Shown: positions 16,652-25,992, numbered from the stretch's first letter. The stretch is DNA of 64,000 nucleotides from Agromyces rhizosphaerae (GCF_027925245.1 NZ_BSDP01000001.1:930001-994000), one strand, 5' to 3'. Notes: generated by a model from the sequence alone, not told the origin. Numbers and translations are program-made.

Positions 16652-17710
16652 TCAACTCTGGTGGAAGACCCGCGCCAGCAGGGCGATGTTGCGGTCGTCC
16701 AGGTGCGCGAAGTCGTCGAGGGGTGTCCGGAGGAAGTCCGCGACCGGAGGGAATCCCGCGTCGTACGTCTCCGGCGCCGCGTAGCAGTACAGACCGATGC
16801 CTTCCTCTTCGGCGTAGGCGACGACGTCCTCCCCCTGCAGGCTGTTCCGCTGGAAGAAGCTGTCGCTGAACGTCGTCAGGAGCTCCGTCTGCTCGCCGAT
16901 CTGGCTGCGCACCTCATCGATGGCGCGCTTGTCGCCCGCTTCGTTCTGGAGCCAATCGACCTCCCTCAGCAGTGGTTGGCGGACGATCTCGGGGTGATCC
17001 AGGATCGAGCACGACAGCCAGATCTTGCACGAGGGCTTGACGGCGCGAGTGGTCGCCTTCACGGCCTGCCAGCAACGGTCGATCGCGCGGCGGTTGAACG
17101 TCAGCTGCATCTCCTCGGTGACGGCAGCGGCACCGGGGAACGGCTCGCCCATCAGTTCCCGGTACATCTCCTGCTCGCAGGCCAACCACCGCTGCTCGCT
17201 CGTGCCGGCGCCATCGACCCCGAGTCCGGTGGTCGGACTCCAGAACCAGTCGATCATGTAGCCGTCCATGTCCGTCAGCTCGATCGCCTCCCGGATGGAT
17301 TCGCACAGGAAGTCGATGTAGGCCCGCGTGTAGGGGATGTGGGGCGCCGACGGTGTTCCGTAGCTGAGTTCGGGATGGGTCGTCGCCCACCTGGTGTTCG
17401 ACCCGAAGCAGAAGTACCCGAAGACCTCCAGGCCCTCCGCACGACCGATTCTCACCATCTCGGTCAGATAGTCGGACTCCAGGCCCGGCTGCTCGGGAAC
17501 CCGGCCGTTCTTGTACCAGGCGTATCCGTTGGAGGACACGGCGAACGTCTGGATGACGTTCACCCCGAGATCCTTGTGCCACTGCACCTGATCCGCCGGG
17601 TTCAGGCTCGCCCAGGCGCCTGGCGGAGCGAACTCGTTGGTGCTGTGGCTCGTGAACTCGGTTCTGCAGACCCAGTTGACGTCGAGACAGAACGCCTTGA
17701 TCGACTCCAA
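16652..17710 (-). CDS. Putative TIM-barrel glycosidase-like protein
   Basis: Not assigned to a family with certainty. 352 residues, no signal peptide, so probably cytoplasmic. It has barrel-like segments also seen in the fucosidase-like group: [12 protein letters not shown] at the start, [48 protein letters not shown] with an Asp typical of a retaining nucleophile position, and [17 protein letters not shown]. The start is taken as TTG at 17710 because GAGGAGG lies five bases before it; the open frame extends to 17785 without a ribosome site. It is the last gene of the importer operon 21009-16652 and probably processes the imported oligosaccharide. An isomerase-like barrel is the main alternative. 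Confidence 0.65.
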   Translation of the reverse strand: MESIKAFCLDVNWVCRTEFTSHSTNEFAPPGAWASLNPADQVQWHKDLGVNVIQTFAVSSNGYAWYKNGRVPEQPGLESDYLTEMVRIGRAEGLEVFGYFCFGSNTRWATTHPELSYGTPSAPHIPYTRAYIDFLCESIREAIELTDMDGYMIDWFWSPTTGLGVDGAGTSEQRWLACEQEMYRELMGEPFPGAAAVTEEMQLTFNRRAIDRCWQAVKATTRAVKPSCKIWLSCSILDHPEIVRQPLLREVDWLQNEAGDKRAIDEVRSQIGEQTELLTTFSDSFFQRNSLQGEDVVAYAEEEGIGLYCYAAPETYDAGFPPVADFLRTPLDDFAHLDDRNIALLARVFHQS

Positions 17711-17768
17711 TGTGCCCTCCTCTGGTTGATGGGGGGAAGTAGACGGTGCGGGAGATGCTCGCGGCGGG

Positions 17769-18608
17769 TCAGCGGAAGACGCCACCGAGCGCGATTCCCT
17801 TCGTGATGAATCGGTTGAAGATGAGGTAGATGATGATCACCGGGATCGTCGCAATGCTGAGTCCGGCGAACAGGGGGCCGAGTTGCGCGGTGAACTGCCC
17901 CTGGAAGCCGAGTACACCGACCGAAACGGTCTGCGAGGTCGACTCCTGCAGGAGGACGATTCCGAGCTGCGCTTCAGCCCACACGAACACCAGGGCCAGC
18001 ATCCCGACCGCCGTCAGCGCGCCTTTCGACAACGGGAGCACGATCTGGAGGTACGCGGAGAACTCCCCGAGACCGTCGACTGTCGCCGACTCGATGAGCT
18101 CCTGGGGAAAGTCCGCGTAGTAGGAGGTCAACACGAGCACCGTCGTCGGGAGGGTCAGCACTCCGTAGGTGACGCCGAGCACCGCCGGTTGACTCAGCAG
18201 GGAGAGCGCGTTGAACACCTGGAAGTACGGGATGATGATCAGGACGAACGGCACCACGCTCGCCGTCAGGAAGATCGCGAGGAAGAGTGCTCGCATCCTC
18301 GCTCCGAGCTTGGTCGCGAAGTACGCCGCCGTGGAGCCGACCGTCAATGTCACGACGATCGCCACTCCGCCGGCGATCGCGGTGTTCGTGAAGTAGTCGA
18401 TCATGCCGGCGCCACCACCCGGGCCGTTCCACGCGATGACGTAGTTCTCGGGGTGATATTGCCCCCCGATGCCGAGCGGGTAGGCGAACAGGTCGGTGTT
18501 GCTCCGCAGCGAGTAGATCGCGATCAGGATGAACGGCACGATTGCCAGAATCGTCCAGCCGATCAGCAAGAGGTGGCCCATTCCGAGCCCGAGCACGCGC
18601 TTGATCAT
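17769..18608 (-). CDS. Carbohydrate ABC transporter permease (MalG-type)
   Basis: Second permease of the middle CUT1 sugar importer, 279 residues with six hydrophobic helices starting [20 protein letters not shown]. The EAA loop is [20 protein letters not shown] with the conserved Gly. The C-terminus [13 protein letters not shown] is typical. Start ATG at 18608 is two bases after the stop of the first permease. The glycosidase-like gene follows after 58 bases. Confidence 0.92.
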   Translation of the reverse strand: MIKRVLGLGMGHLLLIGWTILAIVPFILIAIYSLRSNTDLFAYPLGIGGQYHPENYVIAWNGPGGGAGMIDYFTNTAIAGGVAIVVTLTVGSTAAYFATKLGARMRALFLAIFLTASVVPFVLIIIPYFQVFNALSLLSQPAVLGVTYGVLTLPTTVLVLTSYYADFPQELIESATVDGLGEFSAYLQIVLPLSKGALTAVGMLALVFVWAEAQLGIVLLQESTSQTVSVGVLGFQGQFTAQLGPLFAGLSIATIPVIIIYLIFNRFITKGIALGGVFR

Positions 18609-18610
18609 GT

Positions 18611-19582
18611 TCAGAACTCCTCCTGCTTGGAGCGGCTCAACCGCATCGCGAACATGCCGACCGCGATGAGGATGATGCCGCCCATGATGGCGACGGCACT
18701 CGCCATGCCGAAGTTCAACTGCTGGAACGCCTCCCGATAGACCAGCACCGGCAGCACGCTCGTTGCGAACCCCGGGCCACCCTGCGTCATGGCCCAGATC
18801 ACCGTGAAGCCGTTGAACTGCCAGATCATCTCGAGCACCATCGTGACGACGAAGACCGGTCGGATCATCGGAAGCGTCATCCCGAAGAATCGCCGAACCG
18901 TGCCCGCACCGTCGACGCGGGCCGCCTCGTAGATCGAGACGGGAACCTGCTCCATGGCCCCGAGCAGGAGGAGGAATGCGAAGCCCACGCTCGCCCAGAT
19001 CGTGACGAATACCGTCGGGTACAGGGCCGTGTCGGCCCCTGCGAGCCACGCGTGGTCGCTGCCGAGTCCGAGCGCACCGAGAATCACGTTCACCACGCCG
19101 ATGTTGGGCTGGAACGCCGTCGCCCAGAACACACCGGCCGCGGCGATCGGTGCGATACCAGGGAGAAACCACACCACTCGGTAGAACGCGGCCCCGCGCA
19201 CGCGCGCACTCACGGCTGCCGCGAGCAACGTCGCGACCGCCATGATGCCGGCCGTGCTCAGCACGGCGTAGACCACCGTCAGCCAGAGCGCGGGAAGGAA
19301 CTCCGACCCGGTGAAGGCATCGATGTAGTTCTCGAGCCCGATGAACTCGATCGGGCCCAGGCCGCGCCAATCGGAGAAGCTGATTCGGATGCCCTGCACA
19401 GCCGGCGCCCAGAGGAACGCCGCGATCAGCAGGACGGCGGGAAGGATCGTCACGGCCATGATGATCCTTCGCCCGCGGACGATTCCGATCCGCCGCCGTC
19501 CCCCCTTCCGCATCTCGGGCGGCAGCACCACGGCCACCGTGTCCATCTCGTTCGTGCGCGTCGCTTCAGTCGTATCGCTCAT
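18611..19582 (-). CDS. Carbohydrate ABC transporter permease (MalF-type)
   Basis: First permease of the middle importer, 323 residues. A basic N-terminal tail (RKGGRRRIGIVRGRR) precedes six membrane helices. The EAA loop is SIYEAARVDGAGTVRRFFGM. Start ATG at 19582. It follows the binding-protein gene across a 65-base gap containing a 10-bp perfect hairpin. No ATPase gene is present in this operon. Confidence 0.92.
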   Translation of the reverse strand: MSDTTEATRTNEMDTVAVVLPPEMRKGGRRRIGIVRGRRIIMAVTILPAVLLIAAFLWAPAVQGIRISFSDWRGLGPIEFIGLENYIDAFTGSEFLPALWLTVVYAVLSTAGIMAVATLLAAAVSARVRGAAFYRVVWFLPGIAPIAAAGVFWATAFQPNIGVVNVILGALGLGSDHAWLAGADTALYPTVFVTIWASVGFAFLLLLGAMEQVPVSIYEAARVDGAGTVRRFFGMTLPMIRPVFVVTMVLEMIWQFNGFTVIWAMTQGGPGFATSVLPVLVYREAFQQLNFGMASAVAIMGGIILIAVGMFAMRLSRSKQEEF

Positions 19583-19601
19583 TGCTCTCCGCCTCGCCGG
19601 C

Positions 19602-19628
19602 GGGGGCCACCCGGTAGCGGTGGCCCCC
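19602..19628 (-). terminator. Intercistronic hairpin after the binding-protein gene
   Basis: GGGGGCCACC (19602-19611) pairs perfectly with GGTGGCCCCC (19619-19628) around a 7-base loop. It begins about 20 bases after the binding-protein stop codon and ends before the permease start. No U-run follows, so it is more likely a partial terminator or exonuclease block than a full stop. Confidence 0.6.
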
Positions 19629-19647
19629 ACCACGATTCGTTCGGTGC

Positions 19648-21009
19648 CTACTCGGCGCGCATCTCCGTCAGCATGTCCTCGACGGTCTGGCCGACGCCGG
19701 CCGGCGTCTCGTTCCCGTTCAGCATCTCCTGGATTCGCGGGTCGACCAGCTGCTGCCCGAGACCGCCAGGAACCACCGAGGTCCACCCCGGCTGGCCGCC
19801 GAACTCAGCGACATCCGCGAGCATCTCCTGCACCTGCGGGATCATGACCGAGTACGACTCGGCGGGCACGTCGTTGATCGACGGAAGCGCACCCTTCTCG
19901 ATGAGCGTCTCCTGCGCTTCGACGGACATGACCACCTCGAGGAACTTCTTCGCGAGGTCGGGGTTCTTCGCACGGGCCGGGATCGCGAACGCGTCCCCGT
20001 TGTAGAGCGTGAGCTGGGTCATCGCGCCCGGGTCCACGGGAGGCAGCATCGCCCAACCGAACTCGTCCGTCATGCCCTCGTCGATGAACGGCTGCGCCGC
20101 GTACTGGCCGTTGAGCATCATGCCGGCCGCTCCCTGGACGAACAGCGACTGCGCGGTCGCAACGTCCTGCCCGAGGTAGCCGTCCTGGAACAGGTCCGCC
20201 TCACCCATCGCCTTGATCTGCTCGATCGCGCGCAGGAACGGCTCATCGGTGTAGGAGATCGTCTGCTCGACGCCTTCCTGCCAGCTCGTGAGGTAGTTCT
20301 CGAGCTCCTCCGGCGTCGACGATGTCGGCAGGTAGGCATCGATCATCCAGCTCGACTGGTAGTTGTCGGCGGGCCCGATCGCGAGGCCCTGCTTGCCGCC
20401 CTCCTTCAGGGCGGTCACGGTCGCCTCGAGCTCGTCGAGCGATTCGAACCGATGGTTCTCGGGTTCGGGAATCCCGAGTTCTGCGAAGAGATCCTTGTTG
20501 TAGTACACGACGTTGTAGATCGTCGAGTCGTACGACACCACGTACGGGGTCCCTGCCGTCTTCAGCGCTGCCGCGAGCGACTCGCCGTACCGCGCATCCA
20601 GATCCGCCGCCTCCCACACATCGTCGAGCGGAACCAACTCGCCGGCGGCGGTGAGCTCGCTGAACACCTGCGTGTTCGTCGGGACGACTGCGACGTCGGG
20701 CGCGCTGCTCGAGGTCAGCACCTGGAGGTTCGACCCCGTCTTCGCGGTCTGCGAGACCGCCTGGGTCTCCACGGTGACGTCGGGATACTGCTCCTCGAAG
20801 ACGCTCAGGAACCCGGCGACGTTGGCTTCGGCTCCTGCCTGCACCTGCAGCACGAGCGTGTCGCTCTCAGCTGCGGGGTCGTCGGATGCAGTGGAGCATC
20901 CGGCCAGCAGTAGGCCCGAGACGGCGACCGTCGCCGCCGCCCAGAGGCCTCGCGATCGGGGTCGTGCCCGAGTGGTCAGTGCCGTGACGGGCGTGTTGTT
21001 GTCAATCAT
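19648..21009 (-). CDS. Sugar ABC transporter lipoprotein substrate-binding protein
   Basis: CUT1-type extracellular binding protein of 453 residues. The N-terminus has a basic stretch, a hydrophobic core and LLLAGC with Cys38 as the lipidation site, then a Ser/Asp/Ala linker. Typical motifs include YPDVTVETQAVSQT, YNVVYYNKDLFAELGIPEPE, and FAIPARAKNPDLAKKFLEVV. The start ATG at 21009 overlaps the stop of an 81-codon leader frame in ATGA, with GGAGAGG in front. It feeds the permeases 19582 and 18608. The promoter gap contains two LacI-type operators. Confidence 0.92.
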   Translation of the reverse strand: MIDNNTPVTALTTRARPRSRGLWAAATVAVSGLLLAGCSTASDDPAAESDTLVLQVQAGAEANVAGFLSVFEEQYPDVTVETQAVSQTAKTGSNLQVLTSSSAPDVAVVPTNTQVFSELTAAGELVPLDDVWEAADLDARYGESLAAALKTAGTPYVVSYDSTIYNVVYYNKDLFAELGIPEPENHRFESLDELEATVTALKEGGKQGLAIGPADNYQSSWMIDAYLPTSSTPEELENYLTSWQEGVEQTISYTDEPFLRAIEQIKAMGEADLFQDGYLGQDVATAQSLFVQGAAGMMLNGQYAAQPFIDEGMTDEFGWAMLPPVDPGAMTQLTLYNGDAFAIPARAKNPDLAKKFLEVVMSVEAQETLIEKGALPSINDVPAESYSVMIPQVQEMLADVAEFGGQPGWTSVVPGGLGQQLVDPRIQEMLNGNETPAGVGQTVEDMLTEMRAE

Positions 21010-21251
21010 TGCCTCTCCATCGATTCAATCCAGACAGGACGTCGGTGCGCGCCTGCACGCACCAGCCGCTCGCTTCCTCGTCGAGGACGCGGCGACGCAT
21101 GGGTGCGTTCGCCCCCGGAAGTGGGACGAACGCGCTGCGATTCCCACGTCGCATCGAAGGAGCCTCGGGCGCTCGCGGCTGCGATGCGCATCGCTTCATC
21201 GGCGGCGTCGATGAAGGCGAGGTGAGCAAGAGCCCCGCTGACATTCGACAT
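21006..21251 (-). pseudogene. 81-codon truncated leader frame with a good ribosome site
   Basis: ATG at 21251 follows GGAGGA by seven bases and the frame ends in TGA at 21006, overlapping the next ATG (ATGA). It encodes MSNVSGALAHLAF, then ADEAMRIAAASARGSFDATW followed by ES, then an Arg-rich tail with no family likeness. The peptide FDATWES is identical to residues near the N-terminus of the fucosidase encoded at 24427-25956. I read this as the stump of a GH29-type gene, disrupted after about 40 codons, whose remaining translation still feeds ribosomes onto the binding-protein start. It could instead be a genuine leader peptide. Confidence 0.45.
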
Positions 21252-21280
21252 GCGTTGGTCCTCCGTTGGACGTTCGGGTT

Positions 21281-21323
21281 GTACAAACGTTACGGGCAAG
21301 CAGTTCCATTGCGCAAGCGTTTG
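21281..21323. promoter_or_regulatory. Two LacI-type operator candidates in a divergent promoter
   Basis: GTACAAACGTTAC (21281-21293) and CAAGCGTTTG (21314-21323) lie between the divergent genes at 21251 (minus) and 21452 (plus). Both resemble the CAAACGTTTG class at 9665. Their centres are about 31 bases apart, three helical turns, so one repressor could control both directions. Confidence 0.55.
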
Positions 21324-21451
21324 ATCAAAGAACTTTCGAGCGCGGTGCCTCGCTTAGGCACCTCTTGAACTCGTAACGTTTCGCTAAAATCTCGAACCAG
21401 ACCCGCCTCGCGGGGCGGTCGTCCCGCCTACTGCATCGAGAGGAAACGCCC

Positions 21452-22492
21452 ATGACCGCAGCAGAACTCGCCATCGGAGTGCTCGGTGCCGGCGGAAACA
21501 CTCGGGAACGACACCTCCCGAACCTCCAGTCCATCCCCGGCGTCAGTGTCGTCGCCGTGCACAACCGAACCGATGCCTCCGCTCGACGGGTGGCAGAGGA
21601 GTTCGGTATCCCCGACGTACGCGCGGACTGGAGGGAGATCGTCGAGGACCCACGGATCGACGCCATCGTCATCGGCACCTGGCCCGACACGCACGCACTG
21701 TTCTCGATCGCGGCGCTCCGCGGCGGCAAGCACGTCCTCTGCGAGGCTCGGATGGCCGCGAACCTCGCGGAGTCCCGCGCCATGCTCGAGACCTCGCGCG
21801 AGCATCCGCAGCTCGTCGCTCAGCTCTTACCCGCGCCGACCACTCTCCACCTCGACGCCACGATCGCCCGCATGATGTCCACGGGCTACATCGGCGAACT
21901 GCTCGCCATCGACATCGCGGAGCGTTCGGGGTTCGTCGACCCGACGCTTCCACGGGGGTGGCGCCAGTCGACCGAGTTCAGCGGCGTCAACGTCATGAGC
22001 CTCGGGATCCACTACGAGCAGGTGCTCAGGTGGACCGGAGCCGCCGCTCGCGTCATGGCGATGGGCCGCACCGTCGTCGACACGCGACCCGGACCCGATG
22101 GCGAGCCCATCCCCGTCGACGTGCCAGACCACGTCGAGGTCAGCGCCGAACTGGAGGGCGGCGCCACGCTCCGAGTGTCACTGTCGCAGGTGACGGGCGG
22201 TGCGCCGGCCAACGCGATCCACCTGTTCGGCAGCGAGGGAACGCTCCGCGTCGTCGATGGGCAGCTCGAAGGGATGCGGCGCGGCGAGCGTTCGTACGCG
22301 CCCATCTCCCCCGACCCGACCGCGGGCGCGAGCGACGGATGGCGCGTCGAGGAGGAATTCGTCGGCGCGATCCGCGGCGCCGAACCGGTGACGCGCACGT
22401 CCTTCGAAGACGGCGAACGCTACATGCGCTTCACCGAGGCGGTCTGGCGCAGTATCCGCGATGGCCGCGGGGTGTCGCTGTCCGAACTCTGA
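21452..22492 (+). CDS. Gfo/Idh/MocA family oxidoreductase with altered EKP motif
   Basis: Predicted cytoplasmic sugar oxidoreductase of 346 residues. The Rossmann motif is IGVLGAGGNTRERHLPNL near residue 8. The second conserved block reads GGKHVLCEARMAANLAES: the family EKP triad is Glu98-Ala99-Arg100, so the Lys that usually supports catalysis and nicotinamide binding is absent. The C-terminal domain (GWRQSTEFSGVNVMSLGIHY) keeps the Gly-x-His segment. Start ATG follows AGAGGAAACGCCC. It is divergent from the importer operon across the paired operators. It may be a different catalytic variant or a non-enzymatic relative. Confidence 0.88.
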   Translation: MTAAELAIGVLGAGGNTRERHLPNLQSIPGVSVVAVHNRTDASARRVAEEFGIPDVRADWREIVEDPRIDAIVIGTWPDTHALFSIAALRGGKHVLCEARMAANLAESRAMLETSREHPQLVAQLLPAPTTLHLDATIARMMSTGYIGELLAIDIAERSGFVDPTLPRGWRQSTEFSGVNVMSLGIHYEQVLRWTGAAARVMAMGRTVVDTRPGPDGEPIPVDVPDHVEVSAELEGGATLRVSLSQVTGGAPANAIHLFGSEGTLRVVDGQLEGMRRGERSYAPISPDPTAGASDGWRVEEEFVGAIRGAEPVTRTSFEDGERYMRFTEAVWRSIRDGRGVSLSEL

Positions 22493-22534
22493 ACGATCTC
22501 GTCGGCCGCCCTCGGGCGAGCCGCTGACGGTGGG

Positions 22535-23344
22535 TCACTCGGTGCCCGTGCCCGTTGGTCCTGCCGGACCTGCGAGCCTCCGGCTCCGTATCGCCCTGGG
22601 CGACGCTCCGAGGTGGCGTCGGCACGCCTTGTTGAACGCCTGCAGGTCGTGGAACCCGACCGACGCCGCGATCGAGGGGATCGACTGTGTCGTGTGCTCG
22701 AGGAGGTGGCGTGCCGTTGCCAGACGCCGCGACCGCACGTATGCCGCGGTCGTCATCCCCGATTCCGCCAGGAACAGCCGATCGAGATGCGTGGGCGAGT
22801 ACCTCGCCACCTCGGCGAGACGCGCGACGGTGAGCGAGCCCCAGAGGTGGTCGTCGATGTACCGGGCGAGGCCCATGACCGCGGGGTGACCGTCGGGCTC
22901 GGGCCGTTCGCGCGGAAGGGTCGCGGCGGCCCAGAGCACGCTCCACACTTCGGCGGACTGCCGGGCCGGGCTGCCTGAGACGGCGACTCGCTTCAGCCGC
23001 TCCATGATCGACGCCGCGTCGTGGCCGAGGTCGCGCACCACGGGTACATGAAGCGTCGGCTCGCCCGTCATCTCCAGGTGCGCGTAGAGGTGCGACGAGC
23101 GCCCCAGCAGACGGAACTCCATGAGCGCACCCGGCGGCACGACGGAGAGTCGACCGGGCCGGATGCGGTGCACGGAGCCGTCCACGAGCAGGGTCGCCTC
23201 ATAGGTGTAGAGGTGCACCGAGTAGAGGCTCGGCAGTCGCCAGCTCTCGACGACGCGGTCGGTGCCGTGCAGGCCCATTCCGATCGCCCGAACGATCGGC
23301 GGCCGGTCGAGGCTCAGGGGTACGAGACGGGCGGTGGGCGACAT
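22535..23344 (-). CDS. AraC family transcriptional regulator
   Basis: 269-residue regulator. The N-terminal cupin-like sensing domain includes LLVDGSVHRIRPGRLSVVPP, typical of AraC arabinose-binding-type domains. The C-terminal double helix-turn-helix includes LTVARLAEVARYSPTHLDRL and, in the second unit, SIPSIAASVGFHDLQAFNKA followed by RRHLGASPR. Start ATG at 23344. It is divergent from the dioxygenase-like gene at 23414 with only 69 bases between them, so it probably activates that gene. It converges with the oxidoreductase gene at 22492. Confidence 0.93.
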   Translation of the reverse strand: MSPTARLVPLSLDRPPIVRAIGMGLHGTDRVVESWRLPSLYSVHLYTYEATLLVDGSVHRIRPGRLSVVPPGALMEFRLLGRSSHLYAHLEMTGEPTLHVPVVRDLGHDAASIMERLKRVAVSGSPARQSAEVWSVLWAAATLPRERPEPDGHPAVMGLARYIDDHLWGSLTVARLAEVARYSPTHLDRLFLAESGMTTAAYVRSRRLATARHLLEHTTQSIPSIAASVGFHDLQAFNKACRRHLGASPRAIRSRRLAGPAGPTGTGTE

Positions 23345-23413
23345 GGGGGAATCGAACCACTAGTGGCGAACGGCGACCACGACGCGCCGCCTCCGCCGAC
23401 CTACCGTGGGGCC

Positions 23414-24352
23414 ATGAGCACACGAGTACCGCGCAACGACACCACCGACGGGAACGAGCGGATGCGGAGGGGCAACCACGGCAACCTGAGTCCCGAGCAG
23501 GTCGACCGCTATGACACAGAGGGCTATCTCGTCATCCCCGACTTGCTCGACGAAGCCGACATGGCTCCCGTACGCGCGGCGATGACGGAGAAGGTCGACC
23601 GGATCGCTCACGACCTCATCGACGCGGGACTCATCGACGATCCGCTCGACGATGAGCCCTTCGCAACGCGCCTGGCGCGACTGTTCGACGGACTGGATTC
23701 CGACCACTTCCTCACGTTCGGCCGAAGCTGGCGTGACCGGATCCCGGGGTACTTCACGCTCATGAGCAACCCGAAGATCCTCGACGCCCTCGAGAGCCTC
23801 ATCGGTCCCGAGATCTTCGCCAACCCTGTCTACAACGTCCGGCCGAAGGTCCCGCGCGTGGCGGCGGGAACCGTCCCCTGGCACCAGGACAAGTCGTACT
23901 GGCCCGACGCGAACTCCAACCCCGTCGTCACGGTGTGGATCTCGTTCGTCGACGCGACGCTCGAGAACGGGTGCCTCCACGTCTTGCCGCGCACCCAGAG
24001 GGAGAAGGTGCATGCCTTTCACCGGGAGACGTACAGCGGCACCGGCTTCACCGAACTCGACATCGAGGCGATCGGGCTCGTCCGCGACAAGTCGATTGCG
24101 CTGCCGGTGAAGGCGGGCACGGCGATCCTCTTCAACGACCGACTCGTCCACAGTTCGACGCGGAACGATTCGGACCACGTCAGGTGGAGCGTCGACCTCC
24201 GCTACCAGCCCACGAACCAGGACCCGATGACCGCGCACGGCGCGGGCTTCCTCGCGCGCTCTCGCTCGCGCCCCGGACGCGTCGCGGAGCTCTCGGACTG
24301 GCTGGCGGAGCGGCCGGAGCGGATCCCGGATCACACGGCTGAGCCTGACTGA
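23414..24352 (+). CDS. Phytanoyl-CoA dioxygenase (PhyH) family protein
   Basis: Fe(II)/2-oxoglutarate-dependent oxygenase-like protein of 312 residues, cytoplasmic. The iron-binding facial triad is visible: HQD in VPWHQDKSYWPDANS, and the distal His in LFNDRLVHSSTRNDSDHVRW, followed by the Arg that binds 2-oxoglutarate. Start ATG at 23414 has a weak ribosome site (GTGGGG); a second ATG 16 codons later (23462) is possible. Its partner is the divergent AraC regulator. In sugar-catabolic clusters such enzymes hydroxylate small organic molecules, but the substrate cannot be read from sequence. Confidence 0.88.
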   Translation: MSTRVPRNDTTDGNERMRRGNHGNLSPEQVDRYDTEGYLVIPDLLDEADMAPVRAAMTEKVDRIAHDLIDAGLIDDPLDDEPFATRLARLFDGLDSDHFLTFGRSWRDRIPGYFTLMSNPKILDALESLIGPEIFANPVYNVRPKVPRVAAGTVPWHQDKSYWPDANSNPVVTVWISFVDATLENGCLHVLPRTQREKVHAFHRETYSGTGFTELDIEAIGLVRDKSIALPVKAGTAILFNDRLVHSSTRNDSDHVRWSVDLRYQPTNQDPMTAHGAGFLARSRSRPGRVAELSDWLAERPERIPDHTAEPD

Positions 24353-24426
24353 CACTCGACCGGCGTCACCCGAACCGTACCGCCCGCCGCCGATCGGCAC
24401 ACGTCCGTCCACCTGCGCTCACCCAT

Positions 24427-25956
24427 CTAGTTGTGGAGCAGGTCGTCACGGCGCCGTGTCGGCGCCGGGTGGCGCAGGGTGATGCGAATCCCGAATCCGT
24501 GCGACGTGTCGGCGTCCGGAGGCAAGCTCACGCGGAGTGCCTCGTGGGCGCGCTCGAACTGGAGCGGGCGGAGGGAACCGAGTTGCTGGACGCCGGCGAT
24601 GTCTCCCTCGAACAGCTTCGAGTGGCTGCCCAGGGCCCGCACGTCGATCTCGTGTACGTCGCCCTGCGCCGCGAGTACGTAGAGGTACTCGACGTCCCCG
24701 AAGGAGCGCCGCGTGAACCGGAGATCCCCGGGGACGAGCACGAAGGGTGTGTCGTCCACGAACGATCCGTCACGCGACGAGGTCGGTCCCTCACCGTAGA
24801 CCAACCACGGCTCCGTACCGAACACTCCCTCACCGTTCAGCGCGAGCCAGTCGCCGACCTGTTCCAGCAGGCGGACCTCCTCGGGCGGGAGCGTTCCGTC
24901 GGGCTTCGGCCCCACGTTCAGCAGCAGGCAGCCGTTCTTCGCGACGACGTCGATGAGGTCGCTGATGATCTCGCGGGACTCCTTGTAGTCGTGCGCGTCG
25001 ATCCAGCCCCACGAGTTTCGAGACACGGACGTGTCGTTCTGCCATGGCAGCGGCCGGATCCCGCTCGATGCACCGCGCTCGACGTCGAACACGGCCGTGC
25101 CCTCGCGGAACGCGTCGTTCTTGTACTGCAGGACGACGCCGTGCCCCCACTCGACCGAGCGGTTGTAGTAGTACGCGGCGAGCGTGCGCAGGTACGGTTC
25201 GAACGCGGGGCGTTCGATCCACCAGTCGAACCAGAGCACCTGCGGCCGGTACCGGTCGATGATGTGCACCGTGCGGATGAGCCAGTCACGGAGGAATGCC
25301 TCACTCGGATCGATCTCCTCGCGCTCTGCGGCGCCATACAGGTCCGACCACTCGGGGTCTGCGACATCGGAGGGGAACGACCTGCCGCCGTTGAAGTAGA
25401 ACCAGTTCTCGGCACGGTGTGACGAGGCCCCAACGGTCATCCACTGGTCGCGGGCCTCGGAGAGGAGTTCGCCGAGGGGATCCCGGCGGGGCCCGACCAG
25501 CGGCGCCTTCCACCTCGTCCGTGGCTCGTCGTACATGCAGAATCCGTCATGATGCTCGGCGACCGGCACGATGAACCGCGCACCCGAACGCCGAATTGCC
25601 GTGACCATCGCCGACGCGTCGAAGTTCTCGAATGTGAGCTGCGGAAGGAAGTCCTTGTAACCGACCTCCCTGTGGTCGCCCCAGGTTTCCCGGTGATGAG
25701 CGAATTCCACCGAACCTTCCTTGTACATCCGGCGCGCGTACCACTCCGAGCCGTAGGCGGGGACCGAGTACGCACCCCAGTGCACGAAGACACCGAACTT
25801 CGCCTCGCGGAACCACCTCGGGGTCTCGTATGCGGAGAGCGACTCCCAGGTCGCATCGAACGGCCCGCTCGCGATCACCGCCTCGATCGCGGCGAGCTCG
25901 TCGGCGTCGCAGTCGGCCTCGACACGAGGCGGCACCCAGGTCAGATCCTTCGTCAT
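24427..25956 (-). CDS. Alpha-L-fucosidase (GH29 family)
   Basis: Retaining fucosidase, expected to cut terminal L-fucose from oligosaccharides inside the cell, as there is no signal peptide. Family hallmarks are FGVFVHWGAYSVPAYGSEWY, the VPVAEHHDGFCMYD block, and VLWFDWWIERPAF where the Asp of WFD is the catalytic nucleophile. YKESREIISDLIDVVAKNG and LLLNVGPKPDGTLPPEE are the usual barrel end. A C-terminal beta-sandwich follows. 509 residues is normal for single-domain GH29. It is divergent from the LacI gene at 26212, and operator-like palindromes lie between them, so it is probably induced by fucose or a fucoside. Confidence 0.92.
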   Translation of the reverse strand: MTKDLTWVPPRVEADCDADELAAIEAVIASGPFDATWESLSAYETPRWFREAKFGVFVHWGAYSVPAYGSEWYARRMYKEGSVEFAHHRETWGDHREVGYKDFLPQLTFENFDASAMVTAIRRSGARFIVPVAEHHDGFCMYDEPRTRWKAPLVGPRRDPLGELLSEARDQWMTVGASSHRAENWFYFNGGRSFPSDVADPEWSDLYGAAEREEIDPSEAFLRDWLIRTVHIIDRYRPQVLWFDWWIERPAFEPYLRTLAAYYYNRSVEWGHGVVLQYKNDAFREGTAVFDVERGASSGIRPLPWQNDTSVSRNSWGWIDAHDYKESREIISDLIDVVAKNGCLLLNVGPKPDGTLPPEEVRLLEQVGDWLALNGEGVFGTEPWLVYGEGPTSSRDGSFVDDTPFVLVPGDLRFTRRSFGDVEYLYVLAAQGDVHEIDVRALGSHSKLFEGDIAGVQQLGSLRPLQFERAHEALRVSLPPDADTSHGFGIRITLRHPAPTRRRDDLLHN

Positions 25957-25992
25957 GTTCGCCCTTCGTCGGGTCCGGTGAGATCAGAGCGA

